Source: Actinomycetota bacterium (GTDB lineage: Bacteria; Actinomycetota; CADDZG01; JAHWKV01). From it: a stretch of 64,000 nt of DNA. A model generated the notes under the pieces. The model saw only the letters and a program-made list of their open reading frames with translations. It was not told the DNA's origin and did no database searches. A program made the translations under genes and the position numbers. Shown here piece after piece: positions 17,501 to 25,498 of the stretch (position 1 is its first letter; each line of letters starts with the position of its first letter). The stretch spans positions 184,782-248,781 of the forward strand of contig JAUJPC010000001.1 of assembly GCA_030447305.1 (NCBI GenBank), read 5' to 3'.

Positions 17501-17821
17501 GAGCCGATGGCGGAGCTGCGGTTCGTTCTGAAGGTGGGGGGCCACCTCATCAGGGGACGGATGGACACCGTCTACGAGAACCCGAACGGCGGCCTTGAGG
17601 TCGTCGACTTCAAAACCGGTGACCAAACCGAGCAGCCGGACCTCGACCAATTGATCGTCTACGGGGGCGCCCTCCGCAAGCTCGGCATACCTCTCGGGGA
17701 CCACCTCAGGCTGACCTACGCCTACCTGTCCAGCGGACAAATCTCGTCCCGCGACGTCGCCGGGTCGGAGATAGATTCGGCTTTGGAGGACCTGGCGTCA
17801 CGCCTTTCCGGCGTTCTATGA
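14561..17821 (+). CDS. adnB: AdnB-like helicase-nuclease subunit
   Basis: 1086 residues. The UvrD-type motor is complete: AGAGSGKT (39-46), GLTFTNKAANEL, Walker B LLDEYQDTN, QWRGS, TTIHGAKGLEFE, VALTRARQRLYV. The C-terminal nuclease domain (about 920-1086) has GRMDTVY...VVDFKTG and LDQLIVYGGAL, the RecB-family active site, without a Cys cluster. It pairs with AdnA upstream; the start ATG overlaps the adnA stop (ATGA) and AGGAGG lies 7 bases before it. The canonical Walker B suggests this subunit is the stronger ATPase of the pair. Confidence 0.88.
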   Translation: MTTCLRASAAVRAAMRGNDPTDEQWVAISHPPEPLAIIAGAGSGKTAIMAARMVWMVEEGIVRPSQILGLTFTNKAANELEERIGLAFSEMDPAPLELPTVSTYNSFADRIVRQEGVRVGIDPESSLLSQAQTWQLLAESLNHVEPFDAIDSRSIASLTKTALGLADQCANNYVTPEQVAAEDRRIMEREAAYEKEVLVNSARRSELARVVRAYQDLKGRRRCMDFGDQVTKAVEILQTWASVAADLRQRYPAILLDEYQDTNVAQRRMMQALAPHGSNVTAVGDARQNIFQWRGSTLFNLIDFPRRHFLRAGGQPHEYLSLSDNFRSGSLVVEVANAVIDRVSAERRPGRPLAAVASNGEGFVGTALLSDQRAEAKFIAAEIRKFHGRPVALGRPVTGWRDFAILVRRKAHMGLIYSVLKENEIPVEVTGLGGLLQIPEVMDTVAWLRMIAEPGPSSNRWLARILMGPRFRISYRDIAILARWAAGRTRELSDSKRQLSESKTADVLQEAAVVVPNETDYEPDDVAFSLLEALDHLELIPQLPSDALERLLRMRAELWALRAHASAPLLDLVQRIMTDTGISDALAASPRQDAAASMGNLRQFMSLVANFAPLSGEPSLTEFLEYLDAAEDAEDTMELEVTPTEDSVKLTTIHGAKGLEFEVVFVPGVAAFENPKGERVYSIFPDERASNPMISYGQLPYGVREDARHLPNPVTVDPQGNKVLKKKTHFTRELKERAVEDERRLYYVALTRARQRLYVTASWWYERQRRPHGPSIFFDEVAGLDAVENLIRAEAPLNSPLMAELEARAVWPPVVRNLFESTSAFPQGPVEALEDVLTGKRAAADLLNALDDAERAMAEDLLTEHRRHTAALGRTAREEMPVANHPGRLLTASQAVGLASGRMTERQLARPLPQKPSSGARIGVEIHRWIEERARGLTGLADEEGLDSAGSHVDAGRLAGLKAIWEEQYSRRTLASLPGGEPMAELRFVLKVGGHLIRGRMDTVYENPNGGLEVVDFKTGDQTEQPDLDQLIVYGGALRKLGIPLGDHLRLTYAYLSSGQISSRDVAGSEIDSALEDLASRLSGVL

Positions 17822-17846
17822 CGGGGACCCAAGATAGGCTCTCCCC

Positions 17847-18614
17847 ATGCTCATAGGCGCCCACGTTGGGCAGGACGATCCCCTCGGTGATGCACGCACG
17901 ATGGGTCTGGATGCGGTCCAGATATTCCTTGGAGACCCGCAGAGCTTCACCAAGCCGGCGCCCAGAGCCGATGCCGATGAGCTGAAGGCCAGTGGGATCC
18001 CCATCTACGTGCATGCACCTTACCGCCTGAACCCATGCCACCCGTCCCCCCGAATCCGAGTTCCCTCCCGCAAGACGCTTGCTCAGACGGTGGATGCGGC
18101 GGCGGCCATCAGAGCAGCCGGCGTGATCGTCCACGGGGGCCACGCGGAGGACAGCCCTGAGGAAGGACCGATCCGATGGTGGAAGGTGTTCGAGGAGCGG
18201 GAGTTCTCGACCAGTGTGCTGATCGAGAACACTGCAGGGGGCGAGAATGCCGTGGCCCGGTACGTCGACCAGATCGCCCGCTTGTGGGAGAAGCTCGAGG
18301 GTTTTGAGGTCGGCTTCTGCTTCGACACCTGCCATGCCCACGCTGCGGGAGAGGAGCTGGTGGACGTGGTGGAGCGGGTGCTTGCCGTGGTGGGAACCAT
18401 CGACGTGCTGCACTGCAACGATTCCCGGGATCTCCCCGGCACCGGAGCCGACCGTCACGCCAACATCGGCAAGGGAAAGATGGATCCCGGGACTATCAGG
18501 GCGATGATCGAAGCGTCCAGAGCCCCCGTCTTGATCCTCGAGACGCCATGGCCCGGCGTGGTTGACGACCTGGCGTGGGTCCGGAACGGCTTGGGTGACC
18601 TGACCAAGGCCTGA
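17847..18614 (+). CDS. nfo: Endonuclease IV (AP endonuclease family 2)
   Basis: 255 residues, a TIM-barrel AP endonuclease that cuts 5' of abasic sites in base-excision repair. Zinc-ligand motifs are visible: GAHVG at the start, IVHGGH, VLIENTAGG, GFCFDTCHAHAAG, VLHCNDS, DRHANIGKGKM and a final ILETPW. Slightly shorter than the Escherichia coli enzyme. It follows adnB by 25 bases on the same strand, continuing the DNA repair block begun by lexA. Confidence 0.93.
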   Translation: MLIGAHVGQDDPLGDARTMGLDAVQIFLGDPQSFTKPAPRADADELKASGIPIYVHAPYRLNPCHPSPRIRVPSRKTLAQTVDAAAAIRAAGVIVHGGHAEDSPEEGPIRWWKVFEEREFSTSVLIENTAGGENAVARYVDQIARLWEKLEGFEVGFCFDTCHAHAAGEELVDVVERVLAVVGTIDVLHCNDSRDLPGTGADRHANIGKGKMDPGTIRAMIEASRAPVLILETPWPGVVDDLAWVRNGLGDLTKA

Positions 18615-18679
18615 CCCAGCGGGCGCCGGGCGAGCTAGCGGGCACCAGGGCCGGGCCCAGCGGGATGAGCGCTTCGAGT

Positions 18680-18706
18680 CCGGCGGCGCAGAGGCGGAGC
18701 CGCCGG
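18680..18706. terminator. Stem-loop between convergent nfo and acyltransferase genes
   Basis: Arms CCGGCGGC (18680-18687) and GCCGCCGG (18699-18706) with an 11-base loop, in the 103-base gap between convergent genes. No T-tract; it may serve both directions. Confidence 0.4.
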
Positions 18707-18717
18707 CAGGGAGGATC

Positions 18718-19596
18718 CTAATCGGGCTGGTCGGCTGGAGCCACCTCTGCCACGGCGGCGGTATCGAGGCCTTCCTCATCCGAGGTTGCATCCGCCGCCG
18801 GGATCTCGTCTGCCGCCCGGCTGGTCGGGGACGGCGGTCCGGTCGCCGCCACCTTCCGGCTGTGAGCCTCGGCCATCTGGTCCGCCACCTCCTCAGGGGT
18901 GGGGGCCGTGCCACCGAGGTGGGCGGGCAGCCACCACCGGTCGCTGTCGCCTGCCGGCTGCTGGGGATACTCTTTCTGCGCCTCATCGAGCAGGGCCCGG
19001 ATTGCGTTCATCAGCCGGTCGGTTGCCTGGCGGGAATCCTCGTCGGCGCTGAGCTCCATGGGCTGCCCAATGTTGACCAGAATCGCCAAGCCCCTTTGGA
19101 AGTTTCGCGAGTGCCCCTTGGTCAGGACTCGGTGAGCTCCCCACACCGCCACCGGAATGATCTTGGCTCCGCTTGCCTGCGCCATGCGCACCGTGCCGGT
19201 CTTACCTCTGGAGGGAACGAATGAGCGGTTGATTGTCGCTTCCGGGAAGGTGCCGACAACCTCGCCGTTGCCGAGCGCCTTGATTGCGAGGTCCAATGCC
19301 TTGGCAGGGTCCCTCTTGCGGTCGACCGGGATGTGCTTCATGCCCCTCATGAGGGGTCCCGCTACCCTATTGTCGAAGACCTCCTTCTTGGCGAGGAAGC
19401 GCACCCACCGCTTCTTCTCGAAGACGCAGGCCCAAGCTGAGAAGATGAAATCCAGGTATCCGGCGTGGTTGATCGCCAGCACGGCGGGTCCGGTCTCGGG
19501 GATGTTCTCGGCCCCTCTTACGATGACCTTCCAGCCCATGGCCGTCTGAAGGATTTTGGCCAGCCTGATGATCGCGGGGTAAACGGGTTCTTTCAT
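18718..19596 (-). CDS. 1-acyl-sn-glycerol-3-phosphate acyltransferase (PlsC-like)
   Basis: 292 residues. Acyltransferase motif I NHAGYLD (43-49), motif II around IPVDRKRDP, motif III GTFPEATINRS (degenerate PEGTRS) and motif IV IIPVAVWGAH. Expected to acylate lysophosphatidate at the membrane in phospholipid synthesis. The final ~60 residues are a Pro/Thr/Glu-rich tail with no known role. Convergent with endonuclease IV. A second PlsC-like gene lies at 34.9 kb, so substrate specialisation is likely. Confidence 0.85.
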   Translation of the reverse strand: MKEPVYPAIIRLAKILQTAMGWKVIVRGAENIPETGPAVLAINHAGYLDFIFSAWACVFEKKRWVRFLAKKEVFDNRVAGPLMRGMKHIPVDRKRDPAKALDLAIKALGNGEVVGTFPEATINRSFVPSRGKTGTVRMAQASGAKIIPVAVWGAHRVLTKGHSRNFQRGLAILVNIGQPMELSADEDSRQATDRLMNAIRALLDEAQKEYPQQPAGDSDRWWLPAHLGGTAPTPEEVADQMAEAHSRKVAATGPPSPTSRAADEIPAADATSDEEGLDTAAVAEVAPADQPD

Positions 19597-19772
19597 GGCC
19601 CTGATACTAGGGGAGGTAGGACTCTTACGCTCTTCTCAGCGTTCACTTGACCCTTTCTTACGTGTGGCCTGTCCAATATTTGGGCAGACTGATGCGAAGT
19701 TGCGCCCGGATCCTGAGTTATACAGGCCCGGGCCGCTTGTTGCCTGTCGGAGCTAAAGCTCGAGGAGTGAAC

Positions 19773-20894
19773 ATGTCCGATGCAAACCCCCTGACCACTT
19801 CCACCGAGCCTCGTAGGAAGCGCCCGACTTGGCTGGTGCCGGTGCTTCTGGCGGGCATGCTCGCCGGGGGCTTGCTGACGCAGTGTACCTTCGGAAATCA
19901 GGACGGAGGTGGCAGCACGCAGGTGCTGCCGGAGGCGGAGGAGCCGGCTCCCCGTGAGGTTGCGGCCGGCTCAGTCCCCTCAGTGGTGGATAAGGTGAGT
20001 CCCTCGGTGGTGGCGATCTTCACCCAGGGACTTGCCAGTGACTTCTTCTTCGAAACGGTGCCCACCCAGGGCGCCGGGACGGGGATCGTAGCCTCGGAGG
20101 ACGGCCACATACTGACGAACGCCCATGTCGTTGAGGATGCTCGACAGATTCGCGTGCTCCTCAACGACGGCAGGGAGTTGCAGGCCAGACTGATCGGAGC
20201 CGATGTCGAGAGCGATCTGGCCGTGATCAAAGTTGACGCCGACGGCCTGACTGTAGCGTCATTCGGAGACTCGGACGACCTGCTGGTGGGCCAGCCCGTC
20301 GTCGCCATGGGACAAGCTCTGGGCCTGCGGGGTGGCCCGACTGTCACCTCGGGCATCGTTTCCGCCCTCGACCGATCCATTCGAACCCAGGGAGCGGTGC
20401 TCGATAACCTCATTCAGACCGACGCCGCCATCAACCCCGGAAACAGCGGGGGAGCACTGACCGACATGGCGGGCAACGTGGTGGGAGTCAACACTGCGAT
20501 CGCCGGAAATGCCCAGAACATCGGCTTTGCCATAGCGATCACTCCGGCAAGGGCCATCGTTGAGCAGCTGATCGAGTCCGGCAGGGTGGTCCGCCCCTTC
20601 CTGGGAATCCAGATGGTGGAGCTTTCTCCCGCTATCGCTTCGCAAAGGAACCTCGACGCCGAGAAGGGTGTACTGATCGTCGAGGTGGTTCCCGGGTCGC
20701 CGGCCGCAGAGGCTGGGCTTCAGGAGAACGACGTCATCACCAGGATCGGGGACCAGGAGGCCGAAGCGCCTTCCGACGTTACCAGGGTGATCAACTCACG
20801 CCAACCCGGCGACCGGGTGGAGCTGGAGATAGTCCGTGGAGGGGACTCCCGAACGGTAACTGCAACCCTGACCGAACGGCCTGAGGAGCGATAG
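19773..20894 (+). CDS. HtrA/DegP-like trypsin-fold serine protease with PDZ domain
   Basis: 373 residues. A short cytoplasmic N-terminus, one membrane anchor (about 20-36), a disordered linker, then the protease with His118 (LTNAHVVED), Asp148 (ESDLAVIKV) and Ser225 (NPGNSGGAL). A C-terminal PDZ domain (about 275-365) ends the protein. The family degrades misfolded envelope proteins. ATG chosen because GAGGAG lies 5-6 bases upstream; in-frame codons further upstream have no ribosome site. Confidence 0.93.
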   Translation: MSDANPLTTSTEPRRKRPTWLVPVLLAGMLAGGLLTQCTFGNQDGGGSTQVLPEAEEPAPREVAAGSVPSVVDKVSPSVVAIFTQGLASDFFFETVPTQGAGTGIVASEDGHILTNAHVVEDARQIRVLLNDGRELQARLIGADVESDLAVIKVDADGLTVASFGDSDDLLVGQPVVAMGQALGLRGGPTVTSGIVSALDRSIRTQGAVLDNLIQTDAAINPGNSGGALTDMAGNVVGVNTAIAGNAQNIGFAIAITPARAIVEQLIESGRVVRPFLGIQMVELSPAIASQRNLDAEKGVLIVEVVPGSPAAEAGLQENDVITRIGDQEAEAPSDVTRVINSRQPGDRVELEIVRGGDSRTVTATLTERPEER

Positions 20895-20908
20895 GCCGAC
20901 AGGGCCTA
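20892..20908. terminator. Hairpin shared by the convergent htrA-like and folE stops
   Basis: TAGGCC (20892-20897), loop GACAG, GGCCTA (20903-20908). Each arm contains the TAG stop codon of one of the two convergent genes. The stem is short, so it is at best a weak bidirectional terminator. Confidence 0.35.
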
Positions 20909-21511
20909 GCGGGTTTCCTGTACCAGAGTCAGAAACTCCTGCCGGGTCCTCGCGTCGTCTCTCATCGCACCATGCAACGAAGAGGTAACCGTCTTGGTTC
21001 CGGGCTTCTGAACGCCTCTCAAAGACATGCACATGTGTTCCGCCTCGAGCACCACTCCAACCCCTTTGGGGCTCAGATGATCCTGAAGGCACCCGGCGAC
21101 CTGCGCGGTCAGCCTCTCCTGGACCTGCAGGTCACGGGCGTAGTGCTCGACTACCCGGGCAAGCTTCGAAAGCCCCACTATGCGGCTCTCGGGCAGGTAG
21201 CCCACGTGCGCCACGCCGACGAAGGGGAGCATGTGGTGCATGCACAGTGAATGGAACTGGATGGAGCGTGCGACGATCATCTCGTCGTATCCCTCGTTGG
21301 GGAAGGTGGTGAGCTCGAACTCGACGGGGGTCAGCATCTGAGCATACGCCGCGGCCACCCGGCGAGGGGTCTGTTTGAGAACTTCCTCGGAGGTGTCGTA
21401 TCCGAGTGCAGCCAGCAGGTTGCGGGTAGCTTCCTCGGCGGCGACCAGATCGATGCCGGGATGGTCGGGAACGGCCCGAAGCGACGGGTGGCCTTCGCTC
21501 ACGAGGACCAC
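20906..21511 (-). CDS. folE: GTP cyclohydrolase I
   Basis: 201 residues, full length. It converts GTP to dihydroneopterin triphosphate, the first step of tetrahydrofolate synthesis. Zinc and catalytic motifs: SLCMHHMLPFVG, GYLPESRIVGLSKLARVVEHYARDLQVQERLT, EAEHMCMSLRGV. The GTG start is 9 bases after the stop of a small upstream gene on the same strand; a nearby internal GTG could also serve. Confidence 0.95.
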   Translation of the reverse strand: MVLVSEGHPSLRAVPDHPGIDLVAAEEATRNLLAALGYDTSEEVLKQTPRRVAAAYAQMLTPVEFELTTFPNEGYDEMIVARSIQFHSLCMHHMLPFVGVAHVGYLPESRIVGLSKLARVVEHYARDLQVQERLTAQVAGCLQDHLSPKGVGVVLEAEHMCMSLRGVQKPGTKTVTSSLHGAMRDDARTRQEFLTLVQETR

Positions 21512-21520
21512 CGAGGAGCC

Positions 21521-21814
21521 TCAGGAATCGAGGATTGAGTCAACTTCCTCCTTGGAACGGCCTTTGCCCAGGAGCCACTCACGCATGAATTCCTTTTCCT
21601 GTTCGGGGGTGGGGCCGGCGTCACCGTACCGGACCTGCAGGGCCTGGGCCACCTCGATTACGTTCGCCTCCAACTCTGCCGCGTCGTAGGTTGCGTGGTC
21701 GCCGGACAACTCGGCCGGGGAAGGGTTGATCTCCACTCGCACTCCGTTTCTCCGGCGATCCCAGCCCCATTGGGCAGCTTGGAGGGCCGGAATCGGGCCC
21801 AATCGTACTATCAA
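21521..21814 (-). CDS. Small hypothetical protein upstream of folE
   Basis: 97 residues, not recognised. N-terminal IVRLGPIPALQAAQWGWDRRR, then a region NPSPAELSGDHATYDAAELEANVIEVAQALQ and a Glu-rich C-terminal helix ending KGRSKEEVDSILDS. No signal peptide or membrane span. A TTG start is chosen because AGGAGGG lies 9 bases before it; the frame is open further upstream without a ribosome site. It sits 9 bases before folE and is probably co-transcribed with it. Confidence 0.6.
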   Translation of the reverse strand: MIVRLGPIPALQAAQWGWDRRRNGVRVEINPSPAELSGDHATYDAAELEANVIEVAQALQVRYGDAGPTPEQEKEFMREWLLGKGRSKEEVDSILDS

Positions 21815-21935
21815 TGGTGCCAACCCTCCTGGGACTCTTCGTATTCCTTCAACCTCCGCGAAATCTCCACAAATCACCCACGGCCGGGCCAAATTCCACG
21901 CCTAGAGTGGGGCATATGACGGCCAAATCAGAATT

Positions 21936-21982
21936 TGAGCATTTGCTCAGTTTTCTGAGTCCTGCGAGCATCTACTTAGATG
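21936..21982 (+). promoter_or_regulatory. Cluster of three inverted repeats in front of ispG
   Basis: TGAGCA-TT-TGCTCA (21936-21949), CTCAG-TTTT-CTGAG (21946-21959, overlapping the first) and CATCTA-CT-TAGATG (21969-21982). The last includes the ispG ATG at 21980. No Shine-Dalgarno is visible. The first two are mutually exclusive, and the last could hide the start codon. Confidence 0.45.
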
Positions 21983-23131
21983 ATTAGAGCGAGACGTCAG
22001 TCAAGGAAGATCAGGGTCGGCAGCGTGGAGATCGGGGGCGGCGCCCCCATCGCCATCCAATCCATGACCACGACCAAGACCGACGATGTCCAGGCAACGC
22101 TGATCCAGGCACACGCTCTGGCAACGCAGGGGGCCGACATCGTCAGGGTCGCGGTGCCCCATCCTGGGGATGCCGCCGCCCTCCCGGTGATCGTTCGTGA
22201 AGCCGGCGTGCCAATCGTGGCGGACATCCACTTTTCTTACCGGCTCGCCCTCATGGCCCTGGAGGCCGGCGTGGCAGGTCTCCGCCTAAACCCCGGTAAC
22301 ATCCGGGACCCGAAGCAGATTGCAATCGTAGTCGCCGAAGCCGCCGAGCGAGGAGTTCCCATCCGGGTGGGGGTCAATGCCGGTTCCCTGGACAAGCGCC
22401 TGCTGGCCAAGCACGGTGGATCAACTCCCGAGGCGCTGGTCGAGAGCGCCCTGCACGAGGTCAGGATCCTCGAGGACGAGGGGTTCACCGCAATCAAGAT
22501 CTCGGTCAAGCACCAGAACGTCCCTCAGATGATTGACGCCTACCGGCTGCTCGCCGAGGCGGTCGACTACCCGCTCCACCTCGGCGTCACCGAGGCCGGC
22601 CCTCCGCCTTACGGAACCCTCAAGTCGGCCATCGGTATCGGAACTCTGCTGGCCGAAGGTATCGGCGACACGCTCCGGGTCTCCCTCACGGCCGATCCCG
22701 TGGAGGAGGTCAAGGTGGCCAAGCAGATCCTGCAGACCCTGGGCCTGCGCCGGACCACCTTCGACCTGGTGGCCTGCCCCTCCTGCGGCCGGGCCGAGCT
22801 GGACGTGATCGACCTCACCCGCCAGGTGCAGGAGCGGCTGGAGAAGATGAACCTGCCGCCGATCCAGATCGCCGTCATGGGGTGTGAGGTTAACGGGCCC
22901 GGTGAAGCCCGGGACGCCGACGTGGGCATCGCGGCCGGGCCGGGACGTGGCCTGTTGTTCTCCCGGGGCCGCCAGATCGGCTGGGTCCCCGCCGACCGGA
23001 TGGTCGACGCCCTGCTGGACGAGGCGGTGAAGGTGGCTACCGAGAACGCCGCCGTTGAGCAGGCTGCCACTGAGATCACCGAGTCGGCGACCACTGTCTG
23101 GACCACCGGATCGGAGGCCAAGCTTGTCTAA
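21980..23131 (+). CDS. ispG: IspG, 4-hydroxy-3-methylbut-2-enyl-diphosphate synthase
   Basis: 383 residues. It reduces methylerythritol cyclodiphosphate to HMBPP in the MEP isoprenoid pathway with a [4Fe-4S] cluster. Motifs: IAIQSMTTTKTDD, VADIHFSYRLA, LRLNPGNI, NAGSLDK, and the cluster ligands in CPSCGR and GCEVNGPGEA. The C-terminal ~30 residues are extra, Ala/Thr-rich. ispH begins inside the last codons, so the last two MEP steps are coupled. Confidence 0.97.
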   Translation: MIRARRQSRKIRVGSVEIGGGAPIAIQSMTTTKTDDVQATLIQAHALATQGADIVRVAVPHPGDAAALPVIVREAGVPIVADIHFSYRLALMALEAGVAGLRLNPGNIRDPKQIAIVVAEAAERGVPIRVGVNAGSLDKRLLAKHGGSTPEALVESALHEVRILEDEGFTAIKISVKHQNVPQMIDAYRLLAEAVDYPLHLGVTEAGPPPYGTLKSAIGIGTLLAEGIGDTLRVSLTADPVEEVKVAKQILQTLGLRRTTFDLVACPSCGRAELDVIDLTRQVQERLEKMNLPPIQIAVMGCEVNGPGEARDADVGIAAGPGRGLLFSRGRQIGWVPADRMVDALLDEAVKVATENAAVEQAATEITESATTVWTTGSEAKLV

Positions 23132-24050
23132 GAAGATCGTGATCGCAGCCCCCAGGGGCTGGTGTGCCGGAGTGGATCGCGCGGTGGAAATCGTCGAGAA
23201 GGCGCTCAGCAAGCACGGCGCCCCGGTCTACGTCCGCAAGCAGATCGTCCACAACCTGCACGTCGTGAGAAACCTGGAGGCCAAGGGAGCCATCTTCGTC
23301 GACAGCGAGGCGCAGATCCCGGAGGGTTCGGTATGCGTGCTATCCGCTCATGGATCCGCTCCGGCGGTCTATGCCAACGCCAAGGCCAAGAATCTCAAGC
23401 TCATCGACGCCACCTGCCCGCTGGTGACCAAGGTCCACGTGGAAGCCCAGCGGTTCTCAAAGCAGGGCAAGACCATAGTTTTGATCGGCCACGAAGGACA
23501 CGAGGAGGTCGAAGGGACCTTCGGGCAGGCCCCCGACCGCACTATCGTCGTCGAGAATGCCGAGGAGGCGGCCAAGGTGCAGCTCGATGATCCCGGCAAT
23601 GTCGCCTTTGTCTCGCAGACCACCCTTTCGGTCGACGAGGCGATGAGCGTTGTGGGGGCCCTTAGAAAGCGGTTTCCTCTTATCACCGGGCCCACCAAGG
23701 ACGACATCTGCTACGCCAGCCAGAACCGGCAGACCGCAGTGCGGAAGATCGCCGGCCTTGCCGACCTGGTGCTGGTGGTCGGCTCGACGAACTCTTCGAA
23801 CTCCAACCGGCTGGTCGAGGTGGCGCGTGAGGCGGGGGCTGAGTCCCACCTGGTCGAGAACGAGACCGGAATCGATCAGAGGTGGATCGACCGGGCTGAG
23901 ACCATCGGCATCTCGTCCGGCGCGTCGACCCCCGAGGTACTCGTTGACCGGGTCATCGATTTTCTGGCAAGCAAAGGAATTGTTGAGATTGAAGAAGTAA
24001 GGGTGGCCACGGAGGACATCCGATTTCCCCTGCCGGCAAGCGTCTCCTAG
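23124..24050 (+). CDS. ispH: IspH, HMBPP reductase
   Basis: 308 residues. It makes IPP and DMAPP from HMBPP. The three cluster cysteines are in RGWCAGV, DATCPLVTKVH and DDICYASQNRQ; the HGSAP, GHEGHEEVEGT and STNSSNSNRL motifs are present. Start TTG at 23124 with GGAGG 6 bases upstream, overlapping the end of ispG by 8 bases. Supplies the prenyl units used by the synthases encoded next. Confidence 0.97.
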   Translation: MSKKIVIAAPRGWCAGVDRAVEIVEKALSKHGAPVYVRKQIVHNLHVVRNLEAKGAIFVDSEAQIPEGSVCVLSAHGSAPAVYANAKAKNLKLIDATCPLVTKVHVEAQRFSKQGKTIVLIGHEGHEEVEGTFGQAPDRTIVVENAEEAAKVQLDDPGNVAFVSQTTLSVDEAMSVVGALRKRFPLITGPTKDDICYASQNRQTAVRKIAGLADLVLVVGSTNSSNSNRLVEVAREAGAESHLVENETGIDQRWIDRAETIGISSGASTPEVLVDRVIDFLASKGIVEIEEVRVATEDIRFPLPASVS

Positions 24051-24066
24051 AGAAAGCGAACCAACG

Positions 24067-24513
24067 TTGATAGTGCACCGTGACAGGCTAAAGATCGCTA
24101 CGGCCCAGGAGTTCGACGTCATCGACATCACGGCGGATGTCGAGAAGGTACTCATCTCCTCGGGCATCGAAGAAGGCTATGCACTTGTCTACTCCCCGCA
24201 CACCACCTGCGGCCTGGTGGTCAACGAGAAGGAGTCGGGCCTGCTTAACGACATCGACTCGACCATGCAGAGGCTGATCCCGCAGGGTGAGGGATACCTG
24301 CACGACGATTTCACCGTTCGCACCGAGAACATGAATCCGGGCGAGACGAAGAACGCTCATGCCCACCTGCGCTTTCTGATGGCGGGCCGGGTGTCGGAGT
24401 ACATCCCGGTCGGCGAGGGGATGCTGATGCTGGGAGAGTGGCAGCGGGTAATGCTTGTTGAGTTCGACCGAGCCCGGGATCGCGAGGTCCTGATCCAGGT
24501 CTGCGGCGTTTAG
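24067..24513 (+). CDS. YjbQ/UPF0047 family protein
   Basis: 148 residues. Motifs SPHTTCGLVVNE, GEGYLHDDFT, NAHAHLRF and LGEWQRVMLVEFDRARDRE are characteristic. The Escherichia coli homologue shows weak thiamine-phosphate synthase activity, but the real role is unsettled. It lies between ispH and a prenyl synthase, 16 and 13 bases away, so it is part of the isoprenoid transcript. TTG start; a GTG two codons later is also possible. Confidence 0.85.
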   Translation: MIVHRDRLKIATAQEFDVIDITADVEKVLISSGIEEGYALVYSPHTTCGLVVNEKESGLLNDIDSTMQRLIPQGEGYLHDDFTVRTENMNPGETKNAHAHLRFLMAGRVSEYIPVGEGMLMLGEWQRVMLVEFDRARDREVLIQVCGV

Positions 24514-24526
24514 GTAAGGCGGAAGT

Positions 24527-25498
24527 ATGGAGCCCCTCTCAAGAGACGAGGTCGGCGCGGTTCTGGCAACCATCACGCCAGACCTGGCCCGTATCGAGGA
24601 GATCATCTACGACATCTCATCGGCAGCGACCTCATTCCTCACCGAGTCGACCACCTACCTCACCCGCGCCGGTGGCAAGCGTCTGAGGCCGTCGCTCGGC
24701 ATCCTGGGATCGAACTTCGGATCGGGACCTAACCACAACGTGGACGTGACGTCGGCTGCCATCGAGATGACGCATCTGGCCACCCTCTACCACGACGACG
24801 TCATCGACGAGGCCGACATGAGGCGAGGCGTCCCGAGCGCCAACGAAACCTGGGGCAACAAGGTTGCCATCCTGGCCGGCGACTACCTGTTCGCCCGTGC
24901 CTCGTGGATCTCGGCACAGGTCGGGGGGGAGGTTCCCGAGGCTCTTGCCGACGCCATCGCCCAGGTCGTTCAGGGGCAGGTCAACGAGCTTGCCTCCACC
25001 TATGACGCCACCCGCAGCGAGGAGTTGTATCTGGCGACCATCGGCGGCAAGACGGCCTCCCTGCTGGAGGTCTCCGTGCGGCTGGGCGCCCGGCTGGCCG
25101 GCTGCTCGGACGAGGTCGTCGATGCGCTGAAGGACTTCGGATGGGCGTTCGGATACGCATTCCAGGTCGCGGACGACCTGCTCGACCTCACCGCCAGCGA
25201 GCAGGAGCTCGGGAAGCCGCCGGGCACCGACCTGCGGGACGGCGTCTACACCCTTCCCGTGATCTACACCGTGGAGGCGGACCCGGCCGCCGCCAAGCTG
25301 CTCGGCACGCCGTCAGTCGATGTTTACGCCTTCCGGGACATCACCTTCCAGACCGGCGGGTTCGATCGGGCGATCGCCAAGGCCGCCTCATACGTGGACG
25401 AAGCGCTGGCGGCGCTGGACAAGACCCCGCACTGCGAGGCGCGGACGACTCTGGAAAGGCTGACCCGCTTGATAGTCGATCGGGTCCCCGTACCTTGA
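24527..25498 (+). CDS. Polyprenyl (trans) diphosphate synthase
   Basis: 323 residues. First Asp-rich motif HDDVIDEADMRRG (Asp90, 91, 94) and second VADDLLDL, with GGKRLRP for IPP binding. Chain elongation of DMAPP/FPP with IPP, probably making the long prenyl tail of menaquinone or GGPP. Product length cannot be read with confidence. The stop overlaps the cis-prenyl transferase start (TTGA). Confidence 0.9.
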   Translation: MEPLSRDEVGAVLATITPDLARIEEIIYDISSAATSFLTESTTYLTRAGGKRLRPSLGILGSNFGSGPNHNVDVTSAAIEMTHLATLYHDDVIDEADMRRGVPSANETWGNKVAILAGDYLFARASWISAQVGGEVPEALADAIAQVVQGQVNELASTYDATRSEELYLATIGGKTASLLEVSVRLGARLAGCSDEVVDALKDFGWAFGYAFQVADDLLDLTASEQELGKPPGTDLRDGVYTLPVIYTVEADPAAAKLLGTPSVDVYAFRDITFQTGGFDRAIAKAASYVDEALAALDKTPHCEARTTLERLTRLIVDRVPVP

